From an uncultured Dehalococcoidia bacterium (GTDB taxonomy: Bacteria > Chloroflexota > Dehalococcoidia > Lucifugimonadales > CAJWER01): a stretch of 64,000 nt of DNA. Below the pieces are notes generated by a model. The model did not search any database. It saw only the letters and a program-made list of their open reading frames with translations, and was not told the origin of the DNA. Shown here piece by piece: positions 49,992 to 60,008 of the stretch. Position 1 is the first letter of the stretch. Each line of letters opens with the position of its first letter. The stretch is taken from assembly GCA_958296115.1 (NCBI GenBank), contig OY282442.1, positions 1 through 64,000 on the forward strand. Reading direction: 5' to 3'. Both the position numbers and the translations under genes were made by a program.

Positions 49992-51029
49992 ATGGGCTTG
50001 GACGGCTGCCGGGTTGCGGTGATAGGGGCTACGGGGGCTGTGGGGAGCGCGCTGCTCCGGATAATGGAGGAGCGGCGGTTCCCGGTGGAGGAGCTGCGGC
50101 TGTGCGCGTCGGAGCGCTCCTGGGGCAGGAAGCTGGCGTTCGACGGGCGCGAGGCGATGGTCGAGCGGGCGACGCCGGAGCTGCTCGGCGAGGTGGACAT
50201 AGTATTCATCGCGGCGGGCAGCGGCGTGAGCCGCGAGGTCGCGCCGAGAGCCGTCGAGCGGGGCGCGTTCGTGGTGGACAAGAGCTCGGCGTTCAGGATG
50301 GACCCGGACGTCCCCCTGGTCGCGCCCGAGGTGAACGCGGACGACATCGCGGAGCACAAGGGCATCGTCTCCACGCCGAACTGCTCGACCACGCAGCTCG
50401 TGCTGGCCCTCAAGCCGTTGGACGACGCGAACCGCATCGCCAGGGTGGTCGTGGACACGTACCAGTCGGTCTCGGGCACCGGCGCGGCGGCGATGGATGA
50501 GCTGCGCTCCCAGTCGGGGGACGTCCTGGCCGGGGAGACGCCGCGCCCGTCCGAATATCCGCACCAGATAGCCTTCAACGTGCTGCCGCAGGTCGAGACG
50601 TTCTTGGACAACGGCTACACGACGGAGGAGATGAAGATGGTCGAGGAGACCAGAAAGATAATGCGCCGGCCGGACCTGCTCGTGTCGGCCACGTGCGCTA
50701 GGGTCCCCGTGATGGTGTCGCACAGCGAGGCGGTCCACGTCGAGTTCGAACAGCCTATGACTCCGGCCAGCGTCCGTGAGATACTATCGGACGCGCGGGG
50801 CGTCGAGGTCGTGGACGATCCCGGGGCCTCCGCGTACCCGATGCCCATCGAAGCGGAAGGGCGCGACCCGGTGTACGTTGGGCGGATAAGGCAGGACGTG
50901 TCGCACCCGAACGGAATAGCGATGTGGCTGGTGTCGGACAACCTTCGGAAGGGCGCGGCGCTGAACGCGGTCCAGATAGCGGAAGAGGCTCTGAGCAAGA
51001 ATCTCCTGCAACCCAAAACGGAGGGCTGA
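49992..51029 (+). CDS. asd: aspartate-semialdehyde dehydrogenase
   Basis: This enzyme reduces aspartyl phosphate to aspartate semialdehyde, the branch point to lysine, threonine and methionine. The 345 residues have the NADP motif GATGAVGSALL, DKSSAFRMDPDVPLVAPEVN, the catalytic cysteine in STPNCSTTQLVLAL, and SGTGAAAMDEL. dapA follows 2 bases after its stop and uses its product, so this is a lysine/diaminopimelate operon. Confidence 0.94.
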   Translation: MGLDGCRVAVIGATGAVGSALLRIMEERRFPVEELRLCASERSWGRKLAFDGREAMVERATPELLGEVDIVFIAAGSGVSREVAPRAVERGAFVVDKSSAFRMDPDVPLVAPEVNADDIAEHKGIVSTPNCSTTQLVLALKPLDDANRIARVVVDTYQSVSGTGAAAMDELRSQSGDVLAGETPRPSEYPHQIAFNVLPQVETFLDNGYTTEEMKMVEETRKIMRRPDLLVSATCARVPVMVSHSEAVHVEFEQPMTPASVREILSDARGVEVVDDPGASAYPMPIEAEGRDPVYVGRIRQDVSHPNGIAMWLVSDNLRKGAALNAVQIAEEALSKNLLQPKTEG

Positions 51030-51031
51030 CG

Positions 51032-51928
51032 ATGACGCCTATCGGAAGGCTGCTGACGGCGATGATAACCCCGTTCGACGAGGACGACGAGCTGAGCTAC
51101 TCGCAGGCCCGAAAGCTGGCGCGGGCGCTGATAGAGTCGGGCTCGGACGGGCTGGTGATAGGCGGCACTACGGGCGAGTCGCCCTCGATGTCGGACGACG
51201 AGAAGATCCGCCTTTTCGCGGAGGTGAAGGAGGAGGTCGGCGACAGGGCCGCCGTCGTCGCGGGCGCGACGGACAACAACCACCGCAAGTCTATAGAGCT
51301 GTCGCAGGAGGCGGAGAAGGTTGGGGCGGACGCGCTGCTGCTGACCGTGCCGGCCTACAACAAGCCGACGCAGGAGGGGTTGTACCAGCACTTCAAGGCC
51401 ATCGCGGAGGCCACGCCGCTGCCCGGCCTGCTCTACAACGTGCCGTCGCGCACCTCGCTGAACATGAGCGACGACACGACGCTGCGGCTGGCGGAGATAG
51501 ACAACATCGTCGGGGTGAAAGAGGCGTCGAGCGACCCAGTGCAGATAACGCGGATAGTAGATAAGGCTCCGCCGGGCTTCCGCGTATGGTCTGGGAACGA
51601 CGACGAGACCTTCTCGATAATGTGCGTCGGCGGATACGGCGTGGTGAGCGTGGCCTCAAATATCATCGGCAGCCAGATCAAGGCGATGATGGGGATGGTC
51701 CTGGAGGGCGACCTGGAGCGGGGGGCAGCCGAGCATCGCAGGCTGCTGCCGATATTCAAGGCGCTGTTCTGGGTCACCAACCCCATACCCATTAAGTACG
51801 CGGTGAACCGGGCTGGGTTCGACGCGGGCAAGCCTCGCCTGCCCATGGTCGAGGCGGACGCCGACTTCGCGGCGAAGTTCGACCCCGTGATGGACGAGTA
51901 CGACATAGACCTGCCGGTCCCGGCGTAG
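51032..51928 (+). CDS. dapA: 4-hydroxy-tetrahydrodipicolinate synthase
   Basis: This enzyme condenses pyruvate with aspartate semialdehyde. The 298 residues have ATG 51032 and the family start TAMITPFDEDDELS, GGTTGESPSMSDDEK, YNVPSRTS with the catalytic tyrosine, and GVKEASSDP with the Schiff-base lysine. The open frame before ATG 51032 overlaps asd and is not coding. It is translationally close to asd (2 bases). A CCCTCTCCC hairpin repeat follows. Confidence 0.94.
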   Translation: MTPIGRLLTAMITPFDEDDELSYSQARKLARALIESGSDGLVIGGTTGESPSMSDDEKIRLFAEVKEEVGDRAAVVAGATDNNHRKSIELSQEAEKVGADALLLTVPAYNKPTQEGLYQHFKAIAEATPLPGLLYNVPSRTSLNMSDDTTLRLAEIDNIVGVKEASSDPVQITRIVDKAPPGFRVWSGNDDETFSIMCVGGYGVVSVASNIIGSQIKAMMGMVLEGDLERGAAEHRRLLPIFKALFWVTNPIPIKYAVNRAGFDAGKPRLPMVEADADFAAKFDPVMDEYDIDLPVPA

Positions 51929-51967
51929 TACTCCGTCCATCCAAATAGGCAGGCAGTCCGCCTCATC

Positions 51968-51990
51968 CCCTCTCCCTTGACGGGAGAGGG
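51968..51990. repeat. dispersed hairpin repeat
   Basis: CCCTCTCCC (51968-51976) and GGGAGAGGG (51982-51990) enclose TTGAC. It lies 40 bases after the dapA stop and may act as a terminator. The same unit occurs at 59912-59934 and 61503-61525, and variants lie inside both TIR elements. Confidence 0.6.
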
Positions 51991-52048
51991 TTAGGGTGAT
52001 TCAGGATGCCGCGTGCAACGTGCTGGGTGTACGGAGGAGAATCTGAAC

Positions 52049-54256
52049 ATGAGGTGCGACAGTTACAGGTATACCGTGCGAATTCATCTTAGGATGGGAG
52101 CAATGGTCATCCTCGATTATAACTCTGAAAGGAGCTCTGGACGGATCACGCAGCTCGATCCTGTCCTCATCGGCAGGACCATTCACGAATTCGCAGCGCC
52201 CGAACCAGCAAGCAGGGAATCCGGCGGACGTTCGCCTACCACTGAGGAAATCATAGCTACTAACGAAGGCATCATGGCGAAACTTGGAGTGGAGGGGCGG
52301 TACGGCGGTGTTGGCTACAATCGCACCACTGCACATGTGATACTCAACTCCGATGGATACGAGGCGTACTGCCAGTTCTTGACCGAGCCTGCGGGGAACA
52401 AAGCCCGATCCGTTGTGGTGATTTCCTATCTGTCTCTGAAGCCGCTAACTGTGTCGCAGAAGCGCAAGAAGTACGACGACGAACCATTCAGGAGGGCGGG
52501 TGACAACGCCCCGCTGTTGATGGCTCCCTGGCGCGACGTCGAGATGTTGGGACAGGGGGTTCTAACGATGTTCGGGTTGTCCTGTCCGCCCTCGGTCAAA
52601 GGCTCGGCATCGGTCTTTTCGGCTGCGGAGCCGAAGGGTCGGATAGCGTTGCACCGCGCAGCCCGCGACGGGTTGGTGAGTGGGCTGCCGGCTCGAGGGC
52701 GCAGAACGCGTCGCAACCTGGACCCTGTGGACGCCTCGGGCGCGACGCCCCTCATGCTGTCGGCAGGCAACGGTCACGCCGACGCGGCGCTGCATCTGCT
52801 GGAGTTGGGCGCTGATCCTCATCTGCGCGACCGCCATGGGCGCTCCGCTCTGCACTTTGCGGCCGAGGGCGGGCATGAGGCCGTCATCGGCGCGCTTCTG
52901 GGGTCTGGCGCAGACGTTCGAGCCGCGGATGCGATAGGGGATACGCCGCTGCACCTGGCGGCAGCGGGTGGTCACGCGGCAGCGGTGGAGCGGCTATTGG
53001 CGGCTGGCGCGATTCCCAGCGCAGGCGACGCCGTATTCTCCGCGACGCCGCTTCACAAGGCGGCGAGAAGCAATGCGGTCGCCGTCGCGCCGCTGCTGGC
53101 AGATGCGGGGGCTGACGTGGACGCTCCGAACGATGACGGGAGGACGCCCCTGCACACGGCCGCCAGCTACGGGCACACGGAGATGGCGCGTGCGCTGATG
53201 GCGGCGGGCGGCGACGTGAATCGTAGAGACAAGCGCGGCGAGACGCCGCTGCACCGCCCCGCCTTCTACCAGCATCTGGACTGCATGGCGCTGCTGATTG
53301 GGGACGGAGCCGACGTGGGGGCGCGGGACGACGACGGCAACACTCCGCTGCACGTCGCGGCCAGCATGAACCGGGACCGCGCGGCATGTCTGCTGTTGGA
53401 GTCCGGGGCCGACGTGGAGGCGACGAACCGAGAGGGTCTCACCCCCCTGGACATGGCGGTAGCCAACGTTCACCGTACTGCCCTCGCCCCATACGGACCG
53501 GATGATGGGTTGACGGTCATCGAAGACACGCCGTATCAGGATGCCGTTCACAACAGCGAGGTTGCGGAGGTATTGCTGGATAGGGGAGCGACCATAGTTC
53601 CGGAGCGGCTGCCCGTAGGAGACCGCCACTTCTTGTGGCCTCGCTTCACGCCGCGGGAGCTGCTCTTCGACAACGGAGACATCGACTATTCTCGACTTGC
53701 CGACCTTCCCGAAGCGTTGAGGGAGCATTACCGCGCCTATCCCAGAAGCAACACCACCATGTTCAAGCCAACCCTGCTCCACGACGCCGTGGCCAAGGGG
53801 ATGCTCGGGGTGGCGGAAGCGCTGCTGAAGAGCGGAGCCGACCCGACGACGACGAGTCGTGGGAATGAGGAAGGCGCTCCGTTGCACACGGCGGTCGAAC
53901 ATGGCAGGCGGGCGATGGCGGCTATGCTGATCGACTATGGGGCGGACCTGGATGCGCCCCAATGCAACGATGCCAACAGGTACGACGGCGAGTTCGACAG
54001 GGTGCATTGGCGATACCTTAATCTCATGGAGACTCCGTTGGACACGGCGATACGAACGGGTCAGGTGGAGATGGCGCGGTTCTTGTTGGAGCGGGGCGCG
54101 GCGCCGCCTCCGGATAGCGTGGAAGCAGTGGATGGCATGTACGACTCTTACTCTTACTATGAGCGGCCAAGGATGTATCATCCGTTGGAAAGATGCCCGC
54201 TGGACAAGCATGTGGCGATGGTCGCCGCGCTGCGTGAATTCGGCGCGAGCGTCTGA
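52049..54256 (+). CDS. ankyrin-repeat protein with a novel N-terminal domain
   Basis: This protein of about 735 residues starts at ATG 52049, 9 bases after GGAGGAG; the GTG at 52013 reads through that site. The first 195 residues form an unassigned domain (YRYTVRIHLRMG, SDGYEAYCQFLTEP). Residues about 200-460 hold at least seven ankyrin repeats of the form GxTPLHxAAxxGH. A spacer of about 110 residues is followed by two or three degenerate repeats near the C-terminus. There is no signal peptide. Ankyrin repeats bind other proteins; the partner is unknown. It stands alone between dapA and purA. Confidence 0.8.
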   Translation: MRCDSYRYTVRIHLRMGAMVILDYNSERSSGRITQLDPVLIGRTIHEFAAPEPASRESGGRSPTTEEIIATNEGIMAKLGVEGRYGGVGYNRTTAHVILNSDGYEAYCQFLTEPAGNKARSVVVISYLSLKPLTVSQKRKKYDDEPFRRAGDNAPLLMAPWRDVEMLGQGVLTMFGLSCPPSVKGSASVFSAAEPKGRIALHRAARDGLVSGLPARGRRTRRNLDPVDASGATPLMLSAGNGHADAALHLLELGADPHLRDRHGRSALHFAAEGGHEAVIGALLGSGADVRAADAIGDTPLHLAAAGGHAAAVERLLAAGAIPSAGDAVFSATPLHKAARSNAVAVAPLLADAGADVDAPNDDGRTPLHTAASYGHTEMARALMAAGGDVNRRDKRGETPLHRPAFYQHLDCMALLIGDGADVGARDDDGNTPLHVAASMNRDRAACLLLESGADVEATNREGLTPLDMAVANVHRTALAPYGPDDGLTVIEDTPYQDAVHNSEVAEVLLDRGATIVPERLPVGDRHFLWPRFTPRELLFDNGDIDYSRLADLPEALREHYRAYPRSNTTMFKPTLLHDAVAKGMLGVAEALLKSGADPTTTSRGNEEGAPLHTAVEHGRRAMAAMLIDYGADLDAPQCNDANRYDGEFDRVHWRYLNLMETPLDTAIRTGQVEMARFLLERGAAPPPDSVEAVDGMYDSYSYYERPRMYHPLERCPLDKHVAMVAALREFGASV

Positions 54257-54363
54257 CCATTTCGCCCCCGCAGAACGGGCATGGGGCTTGAGGCGCGCAC
54301 TCATCATGACCGTCATGAGCGCGCTCCGGTAGGCGGACGCGCTCACGCCGTAGGGCCTCGACC

Positions 54364-55650
54364 TTACACCACTTGGCGGACTGTTACGACCTCGTGGCGG
54401 TAGGGGCCTGTGGAGATGACGTCTATGGGCAGGCCGGACAGCTCTTCGAGGCGGCGGACGTAGCGGAGCGCGCCTTCGGGCAGGTCCTCGATGTTCGTTA
54501 CGCCTGCGGTGGCGCCGTCCCAGCCGGGGAAGTCCTCGTAGATGGGCTTGCAGCGCTCTAGGACGGCGGCGCTGCCCGGGAAGTCCTCGACGCGCTTGCC
54601 CTCGAGCTCGTAGGCGACGCACAGCTTGATGTTGTCCAGGCTGTCCAGAACGTCCAGCCGGGTCAGCACGAGGGACGTGTAGCCGTTGACCCTGGCGCTG
54701 TAGCGGGCCGCCACGGAGTCGAACCACCCGACGCGGCGGGGCCTGCCCGTCGTCGTGCCGAACTCCTGGGCGAGCTCCCGGATTAGGTCGCCGGTCTCGT
54801 CGAATAACTCGGTGAGGAAAGGGCCGCTGCCGACGCGGGTGCTGTACGCCTTGAACACGCCCAGGATGGAGTCGAAGTCCCTTGGCAGGAGGCCAAGCCC
54901 CGTAGAAGCGCCGCCTATGGTGGGATGCGACGAGGTAACGTAAGGGTATGTGCCGTGGTCCAGGTCGAGCATGGCCCCCTGCGCGCCTTCCAGCAGCACC
55001 GTCTTGCCCGCGCCGACGGCATTGTACACAACGTGCTCGACCGCGCCGACGAATGGCCGGAGGGCGGACGCCCATCCCTTGCAGCGGTCGAAGGTCTCGG
55101 CCAGCGAGACGGGCGCGGCATCGTACACCTTCTCGATGATTGCGTTGTGATGACCCATCACCCGTTCGAGCCTGGGGTAGAGGGCCTCGAGGTCGAACAG
55201 GTCGGCTGCCCTGATGCCGATGCGGGCCGCCTTGTCCGTGTATGCGGGGCCGATGCCCTTGCCGGTGGTGCCAATGGCCTGGTCGCCCCTGGCGGCCTCG
55301 CCAAGCTCGTCGAGGACGACGTGATAGGGCATGACCAGGTGGCAACGGTCGCTGACGAGGAGGCGTCCGTCCAGATCCACGCCGCGCCCCCGCAGGCCGC
55401 CAATCTCCTCCAGCAGGGCGTCGGGATCGACGACGACGCCGTTGCCGATGACGGCCATGCCCTCAGGCCAGAATATCCCGGAAGGCACGAGGTGGAGCTT
55501 GAAATCGCCCTCGGGGTTCATGACGGTGTGGCCGGCGTTGTTGCCGCCTGAGAAGCGGGCGGTTACGTGAGCCTTCTCGGCGAGCACGTCAACTATCTTG
55601 CCCTTGCCCTCATCCCCCCATTGGCCGCCCAGCACAGCGCAAACCGGCAT
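54364..55650 (-). CDS. purA: adenylosuccinate synthetase
   Basis: This enzyme joins IMP and aspartate with GTP in AMP synthesis. The 428 residues start at ATG 55650 with CAVLGGQWGDEGKGK, the hallmark GTP/IMP motif. The conserved FSGGNNAGHTV, GTTGKGIGPAY, EGAQGAMLDLDHGTYPYVTSS and RRVGWFD are all present. A TATACT box lies at 55703-55698. The frame before 55650 is open but not conserved. Confidence 0.95.
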   Translation of the reverse strand: MPVCAVLGGQWGDEGKGKIVDVLAEKAHVTARFSGGNNAGHTVMNPEGDFKLHLVPSGIFWPEGMAVIGNGVVVDPDALLEEIGGLRGRGVDLDGRLLVSDRCHLVMPYHVVLDELGEAARGDQAIGTTGKGIGPAYTDKAARIGIRAADLFDLEALYPRLERVMGHHNAIIEKVYDAAPVSLAETFDRCKGWASALRPFVGAVEHVVYNAVGAGKTVLLEGAQGAMLDLDHGTYPYVTSSHPTIGGASTGLGLLPRDFDSILGVFKAYSTRVGSGPFLTELFDETGDLIRELAQEFGTTTGRPRRVGWFDSVAARYSARVNGYTSLVLTRLDVLDSLDNIKLCVAYELEGKRVEDFPGSAAVLERCKPIYEDFPGWDGATAGVTNIEDLPEGALRYVRRLEELSGLPIDVISTGPYRHEVVTVRQVV

Positions 55651-55845
55651 CCATCTAACTCCTGACAAGGGACTTGGCCCAAGAAGGGCCGCCAAGCAGT
55701 ATAGCATAGGATGACGGCGAGCCTGCGGACGCGCGCGGCGGGTGGGATGGCCGGCCGCCGTGCTATAATCGGAGCGCTCTCCCGGCAAGGTCCCTCTCTC
55801 CGCTTGGGACGACGTTGATGATTCGCGCTTTCGAGGAGATTCGAC

Positions 55846-56745
55846 ATGACCAGGGTTGGCTTCGTTGGACTGGGGCTGATAGGCGCCCCGATGTGCATGA
55901 ACTTGGTGAAGTCGGGCCGAGAGGTTACGGTCTGGAACCGTACCCCGTCCCGGATGGCTCCGCTGACGGACGCGGGGGCTGCCGGCGCGGCGTCTCCGAA
56001 GGAAGTGGCGCGAGCGAGCGAGATAGTGATCACGTGCGTCTCAGATTCCCCCGACGTGGAGCGCGTCATAGTGGGGCCGGAAGGTATCGCCGAGGGCGCG
56101 GAGGCGGGCTCGGTCGTGATAGACATGAGCACCATATCGCCGTCGGTAACCCGGTCGATCGGCGAGCGGCTGCGTCAGCGCGGAGTCCACATGCTTGACG
56201 CCCCCGTCAGCGGCGGCGTCAATGGAGCCGAGGCGGGCACGCTGTCTATCATGGTAGGCGGCGACCGGGCAACGTTCGAGCGGTGTATGCCCGCGCTGCA
56301 GGCGATCGGCAGCAAGATCACGTACTGCGGAACGAATGGCATGGGGCAGGTTGTGAAGCTCGCCAACCAGGTCGTCGGGCTCGGTACGATGGCGGCGATG
56401 TGCGAGGGCCTGGTATTCGCCGCAAAGCAGGGCGCGGACCTGCAGGCGGCGCTGCAAGCCATGTCCGGGGGCGCCGCGAATTCGTGGATGATAGAGAACC
56501 TCGGCCCGTCCATCCTGGAAGGGCGCTTCGACCCCGGGTTCATGATCGAGCTCGCTCACAAGGACCTCCGGCTGATACTGGAGTCCGCAACCGAGATGGG
56601 GCTGCCCATGGTGACGACGCCCCTGGTCACCCAGATGTTCAGGGCCGCAATGGTCGCAGGCCACGGCGGCGACGGCATCCAGGGGTATGTCAAGACGCTG
56701 GAGGCCCTGGCCGACGTCGAGGCGCGTTCATGCGAATCGCGATAG
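55846..56745 (+). CDS. 3-hydroxyisobutyrate dehydrogenase-family oxidoreductase
   Basis: This 299-residue beta-hydroxyacid dehydrogenase has the Rossmann motif GFVGLGLIGAPMCMNL, the substrate-binding DAPVSGGVNGAEAGTLSIMVGG and the catalytic lysine in GQVVKLANQVV. It probably oxidises 3-hydroxyisobutyrate, tartronate or a similar acid. It overlaps the next gene by 16 bases and begins a four-gene operon with comB-like, gatC and gatA. A TATAAT box lies 77 bases upstream without a good -35. Confidence 0.88.
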   Translation: MTRVGFVGLGLIGAPMCMNLVKSGREVTVWNRTPSRMAPLTDAGAAGAASPKEVARASEIVITCVSDSPDVERVIVGPEGIAEGAEAGSVVIDMSTISPSVTRSIGERLRQRGVHMLDAPVSGGVNGAEAGTLSIMVGGDRATFERCMPALQAIGSKITYCGTNGMGQVVKLANQVVGLGTMAAMCEGLVFAAKQGADLQAALQAMSGGAANSWMIENLGPSILEGRFDPGFMIELAHKDLRLILESATEMGLPMVTTPLVTQMFRAAMVAGHGGDGIQGYVKTLEALADVEARSCESR

Positions 56746-57419
56746 ACAGCCTGGCCGGCGGGGCCAGCCGCGCGGAGGGCGCCGTCGTTATCATAGACGT
56801 GTTCAGGGCATTCACGACCGCGGCCGTGGCCTTCTCGCGCGGGGCGCGGAAAATAGCGCTGGTGGCCGAGACCCAAGAGGCGCTCGACCTCAAGAGCCGC
56901 GGGGCGGCGGACGTGGCCGTAGGCGAGGTGGCGGGCGTGATGCCAGACGGGTTCGACTTTGGCAACTCGCCCTTCGAACTGTCGCAGGCCGACGTCGACG
57001 GCAAGACTATCGTCCAGCGAACGTCGGCGGGCACACTAGGCGTGACCATGGCGACGAAAGCCGACAGCGCCTATGCCGGCTCGCTTGTCGTCGCAAAGGC
57101 TACGGCGAGAGCCCTGCGCCAAGACAGCCCAGAGCTGGTTACGCTCGTAGCCATGGGCGGCGACGCAGTCTCCCGGACGGACGAGGACGAATTGTGCGCC
57201 ATGTACATCAAGAACCTCGCGGAAGGCCGCAGCCCCGACCCCGCGGCCGTCCGCTCCCTGGCCCTCGCCGGCGACCAAGCCCCGAAGTACTACGACCCGG
57301 ACCTGCCTCACTTCCACCCCCAAGACCTCGATTGGGCGCTGCGAATCGACGCCTTCGACTTCGCTATAGCCGTGAAGCGCGAGGACGGCCTGCTGGTCGC
57401 TCGGCGCAGGGACGCGTGA
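56730..57419 (+). CDS. 2-phosphosulfolactate phosphatase-family (ComB-like) protein
   Basis: This 229-residue protein has the family core VVIIDVFRAFTTAAVAF near the start, GEVAGVMPDGFDFGNSPFEL and VQRTSAGTLG in the middle. ComB makes sulfolactate in coenzyme M synthesis, but bacterial relatives occur widely without that pathway, so the substrate here is open. The start at ATG 56730 overlaps the upstream dehydrogenase by 16 bases; the longer open frame is antisense noise. It lies 6 bases before gatC. Confidence 0.83.
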   Translation: MRIAIDSLAGGASRAEGAVVIIDVFRAFTTAAVAFSRGARKIALVAETQEALDLKSRGAADVAVGEVAGVMPDGFDFGNSPFELSQADVDGKTIVQRTSAGTLGVTMATKADSAYAGSLVVAKATARALRQDSPELVTLVAMGGDAVSRTDEDELCAMYIKNLAEGRSPDPAAVRSLALAGDQAPKYYDPDLPHFHPQDLDWALRIDAFDFAIAVKREDGLLVARRRDA

Positions 57420-57425
57420 TATAGG

Positions 57426-57746
57426 ATGGAGAGGTCCCTAGACATGGAGCCGGACGCAGTGCGGATTACGACCGAAGAGGTGCGGCATATAGCCGCGCTC
57501 GCGCGCGTGGGCATGACCGAGGACGACATCGAGCGTATGCGCGACCAGATGTCGAACATCCTCGAGCAGTTCGACGCCCTCAGCCAGGTCGATACCGAGG
57601 GCGTGGAGCCGACCAGCCACTCGGCCGAGGTGCGGACGGTCATGCGTGACGACCGCATCGAGCCGTCAGCCGATAGAGAATCCATCCTGTCGAACGCCCC
57701 CCATCGCCAGGACGACCTCATCCGGGTCAGGGCCGTACTCGAGTGA
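57426..57746 (+). CDS. gatC: Asp-tRNA(Asn)/Glu-tRNA(Gln) amidotransferase subunit C
   Basis: This small GatCAB subunit stabilises GatA on GatB. The 106 residues have the family pattern [48 protein letters not shown] and [18 protein letters not shown] 57444 is an alternative start. It overlaps gatA as GTGA. Confidence 0.92.
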   Translation: MERSLDMEPDAVRITTEEVRHIAALARVGMTEDDIERMRDQMSNILEQFDALSQVDTEGVEPTSHSAEVRTVMRDDRIEPSADRESILSNAPHRQDDLIRVRAVLE

Positions 57747-59218
57747 CACCCCCTGCCCTAGCCCGCCTTGCCATCCACGAAGCGGCGGCCCTGCTTGCGA
57801 GCGGCGGCGCGTCCTCCGTAGAGTTGACCCAAGCCGTCCTGGAGCGCATCGACGCGGTGGACGACCGCGTCAGCGCCTTCGTAACCGTTACCCGCGAGCT
57901 TGCGCTGGAACAGGCCCGCGCCGCCGACGCCCGTATCGCGTCCGGCGATGCAGGCCCGCTGACGGGAGCGCCCATGCAGCTCAAGGACAACATGTGTACG
58001 CTCGGCGTGAGGACCACGTGCTCGTCGCGGATGCTGGAGGACTTCGTGCCCTCCTACGACGCCGCGGCGGCCCGACGTCTCTACGACCAGGGCGCTGTCC
58101 TCGTAGGCAAGGGCAACCTCGACGAGTTCGCGATGGGTTCCTCCACCGAAAACTCGGCCTTCTTCCCAACGCGCAACCCCTGGGACACAGACCGCGTGCC
58201 CGGCGGCAGCAGCGGCGGACCGGCCGCCGCCGTGGCCGCGGATGAGTGCATGTTCGCGCTCGGCTCGGACACCGGCGGCAGCATCCGCCAGCCTGCCGCC
58301 CTGTGCGGCGTCGTCGGACTGAAGCCCACCTACGGCCTCGTGAGCCGCTACGGCCTAATCGCCTTCGCCAGCTCGCTCGACCAGATAGGCCCCATAACCA
58401 AGGACGTCACCGACGCCGCAATCGTCCTCAACGCGATAGCCGGTTACGACCCCCGAGACTCCACCTCCATCAACCGCTCGCCCCCCGACTACACCCTGGC
58501 CCTGAAAGGCGGCGTCAGGGGCCTGCGCGTTGGCGTGCCCAAGGAGTACTTCGTGGACGGGATGGAGCCGGGCGTGGAAAAGGCGGTTCGAGACGCAATC
58601 GGGACGCTCGAAGAGCTGGGCGCGGTCGTAACGGACATATCCCTGCCCATGTCGCCCTACGCAATGGCCGTCTATTACATCCTCGCCCCGTCCGAAGCGT
58701 CCGCCAACCTCGCCCGCTACGACGGGGTAAAGTACGGGTTCTCCGCGCAAGACGCCTCCAGCATGTGGGACGCGCTCGAAAAGACGCGGCAGCATGGCTT
58801 CGGGCCAGAGGTCAAGCGCCGCATCATGCTCGGCGCATACGCCCTCTCAGCCGGATACTACGACGCCTACTACCTGAAAGCCCAGCGGGTGAGGACGCTG
58901 ATCCGACGCGAGCTCGACGCCGCATTCGAGAAGATAGACGTGATAGCCGCGCCAACGTCCCCCTCGGTCGCCTTCCGGCAGGGCGCGAAGATGGACGACC
59001 CCGTCCAGATGTACCTCAACGACGTCTTCACCCAGCCCGCCAACATCGCCGGCATCCCGGCCATATCCATACCCGGCGGCATGTCCGAGGGCCTGCCCGT
59101 CGGCCTGCAGCTCATGGCCCCCCACTTGGGAGAGCCCACCCTGCTCCGAGCCGCCCACGCCTACGAGCAGGCCACCCAGTGGCGCGCCATGCGCCCTCCC
59201 CTAGTCCCCAACGGGTAG
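57743..59218 (+). CDS. gatA: Asp-tRNA(Asn)/Glu-tRNA(Gln) amidotransferase subunit A
   Basis: This glutaminase/amidase subunit supplies ammonia to transamidate mischarged tRNA. The 491 residues start at GTG 57743. The amidase catalytic triad is visible: the lysine in APMQLKDNM, the cis-serine in [12 protein letters not shown] and the nucleophile serine in [13 protein letters not shown]. gatB is not in this window. It is the last gene of the operon before the HaeIII-type remnant. Confidence 0.95.
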   Translation: MTPPALARLAIHEAAALLASGGASSVELTQAVLERIDAVDDRVSAFVTVTRELALEQARAADARIASGDAGPLTGAPMQLKDNMCTLGVRTTCSSRMLEDFVPSYDAAAARRLYDQGAVLVGKGNLDEFAMGSSTENSAFFPTRNPWDTDRVPGGSSGGPAAAVAADECMFALGSDTGGSIRQPAALCGVVGLKPTYGLVSRYGLIAFASSLDQIGPITKDVTDAAIVLNAIAGYDPRDSTSINRSPPDYTLALKGGVRGLRVGVPKEYFVDGMEPGVEKAVRDAIGTLEELGAVVTDISLPMSPYAMAVYYILAPSEASANLARYDGVKYGFSAQDASSMWDALEKTRQHGFGPEVKRRIMLGAYALSAGYYDAYYLKAQRVRTLIRRELDAAFEKIDVIAAPTSPSVAFRQGAKMDDPVQMYLNDVFTQPANIAGIPAISIPGGMSEGLPVGLQLMAPHLGEPTLLRAAHAYEQATQWRAMRPPLVPNG

Positions 59219-59230
59219 AGAGTGCGTGAA

Positions 59231-59770
59231 TTAGGCAAGCGGGATTTGGTTGCTCCCGACTGATACAGGCAACGCGTCAAACTGGATGTCGAATTTCAGC
59301 GAAGGTTCAACTCTTGAGCTGGCATTGTGAAGTCTGAATGACATTTGCCAGCCGCCAGTGAAGTTCACGACCAGGGTATCAGTGGAGTCTTCCTTGCTGT
59401 GTATCAGATCAACACCCCTGGGAATTCTCCACCGCCTGCCCCATTGCAGCGACCCTTTAATGTTGTATGACTGGACGCTCACATGGTCTCGCTGACGAAC
59501 TATCTTGTAGAAGTCGTGCCGGCCTACGAGGTACTGGAAGACTCTTTTGATGAACCGAGGACCGGGCGACTGGCACAGACGTTTGAACTCATCCTCAAAC
59601 GCCGTGAGTATGGGCAGATAGAACATCCCGTCCTTGTTAGGTATGTCACGGAAGTATCGGCCTTCGTCGCGCATATTAGCCATAAGGTCGAAAGTCGGTC
59701 TTACTCTATCCCAGTATGCCTGGCTGACGGGGCAGTCCGCCCATCTCTTGCCAAAGTCAATGGTTCCCGA
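59231..59770 (-). pseudogene. 5'-truncated HaeIII-type restriction endonuclease
   Basis: A minus-strand frame of about 180 residues reads TIDFGKRWADCPVS, FYLPILTAFEDEFKRL, YLVGRHDFYKIV, WQMSFRLHNASSRVEPSLKFDIQ. From memory this is the C-terminal part of HaeIII-family type II restriction endonucleases, which are about 300 residues long. The N-terminal third is missing and no methyltransferase gene is adjacent, so it is probably a dead remnant. The break lies at the border of a repeat-rich stretch (59780 on). The family assignment should be confirmed by alignment. Confidence 0.55.
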
Positions 59771-59779
59771 CAGGGGTGA

Positions 59780-59951
59780 TCTGGGGCAATTTGGGGGCAA
59801 TTGGAGGATTGGGGATGCAGGCGGGACGCCTGCGCTCCTAGGGCGTCCGTGTAGATGCGTTCACGGACTTCTCACGCGCCTAGTAGCGTTTGGTGTCGTG
59901 GGTCACCCTAACCCTCTCCCTTGACGGGAGAGGGGATAAGACGGGGACGGG
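59780..59951. repeat. repeat-rich stretch related to the TIR elements
   Basis: It starts with GGGGCAATTTGGGGGCAATT, the subterminal repeat of the TIR elements. It continues with the palindrome GCAGGCGGGACGCCTGC, found in the same form near 45225 inside copy 2, and ends with the CCCTCTCCC/GGGAGAGGG hairpin (59912-59934) and ATAAGACGGGG, also found in copy 2. The full terminal repeat and the RNA core are absent. It is a fragment of the element family. Confidence 0.5.
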
Positions 59952-60008
59952 ATGGTCTGTGGCTCCAGTGTGGATCCCTGGCTCTCCCACTCTCCCAGCG
60001 CGCGCTTC

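Noticed and set aside
52994-55345. 783-codon minus-strand open frame across the ankyrin gene and purA
   Set aside because: It is antisense to the ankyrin gene and out of frame with purA. The translation is arginine/histidine/proline-rich without any domain, typical of high-GC shadow frames.
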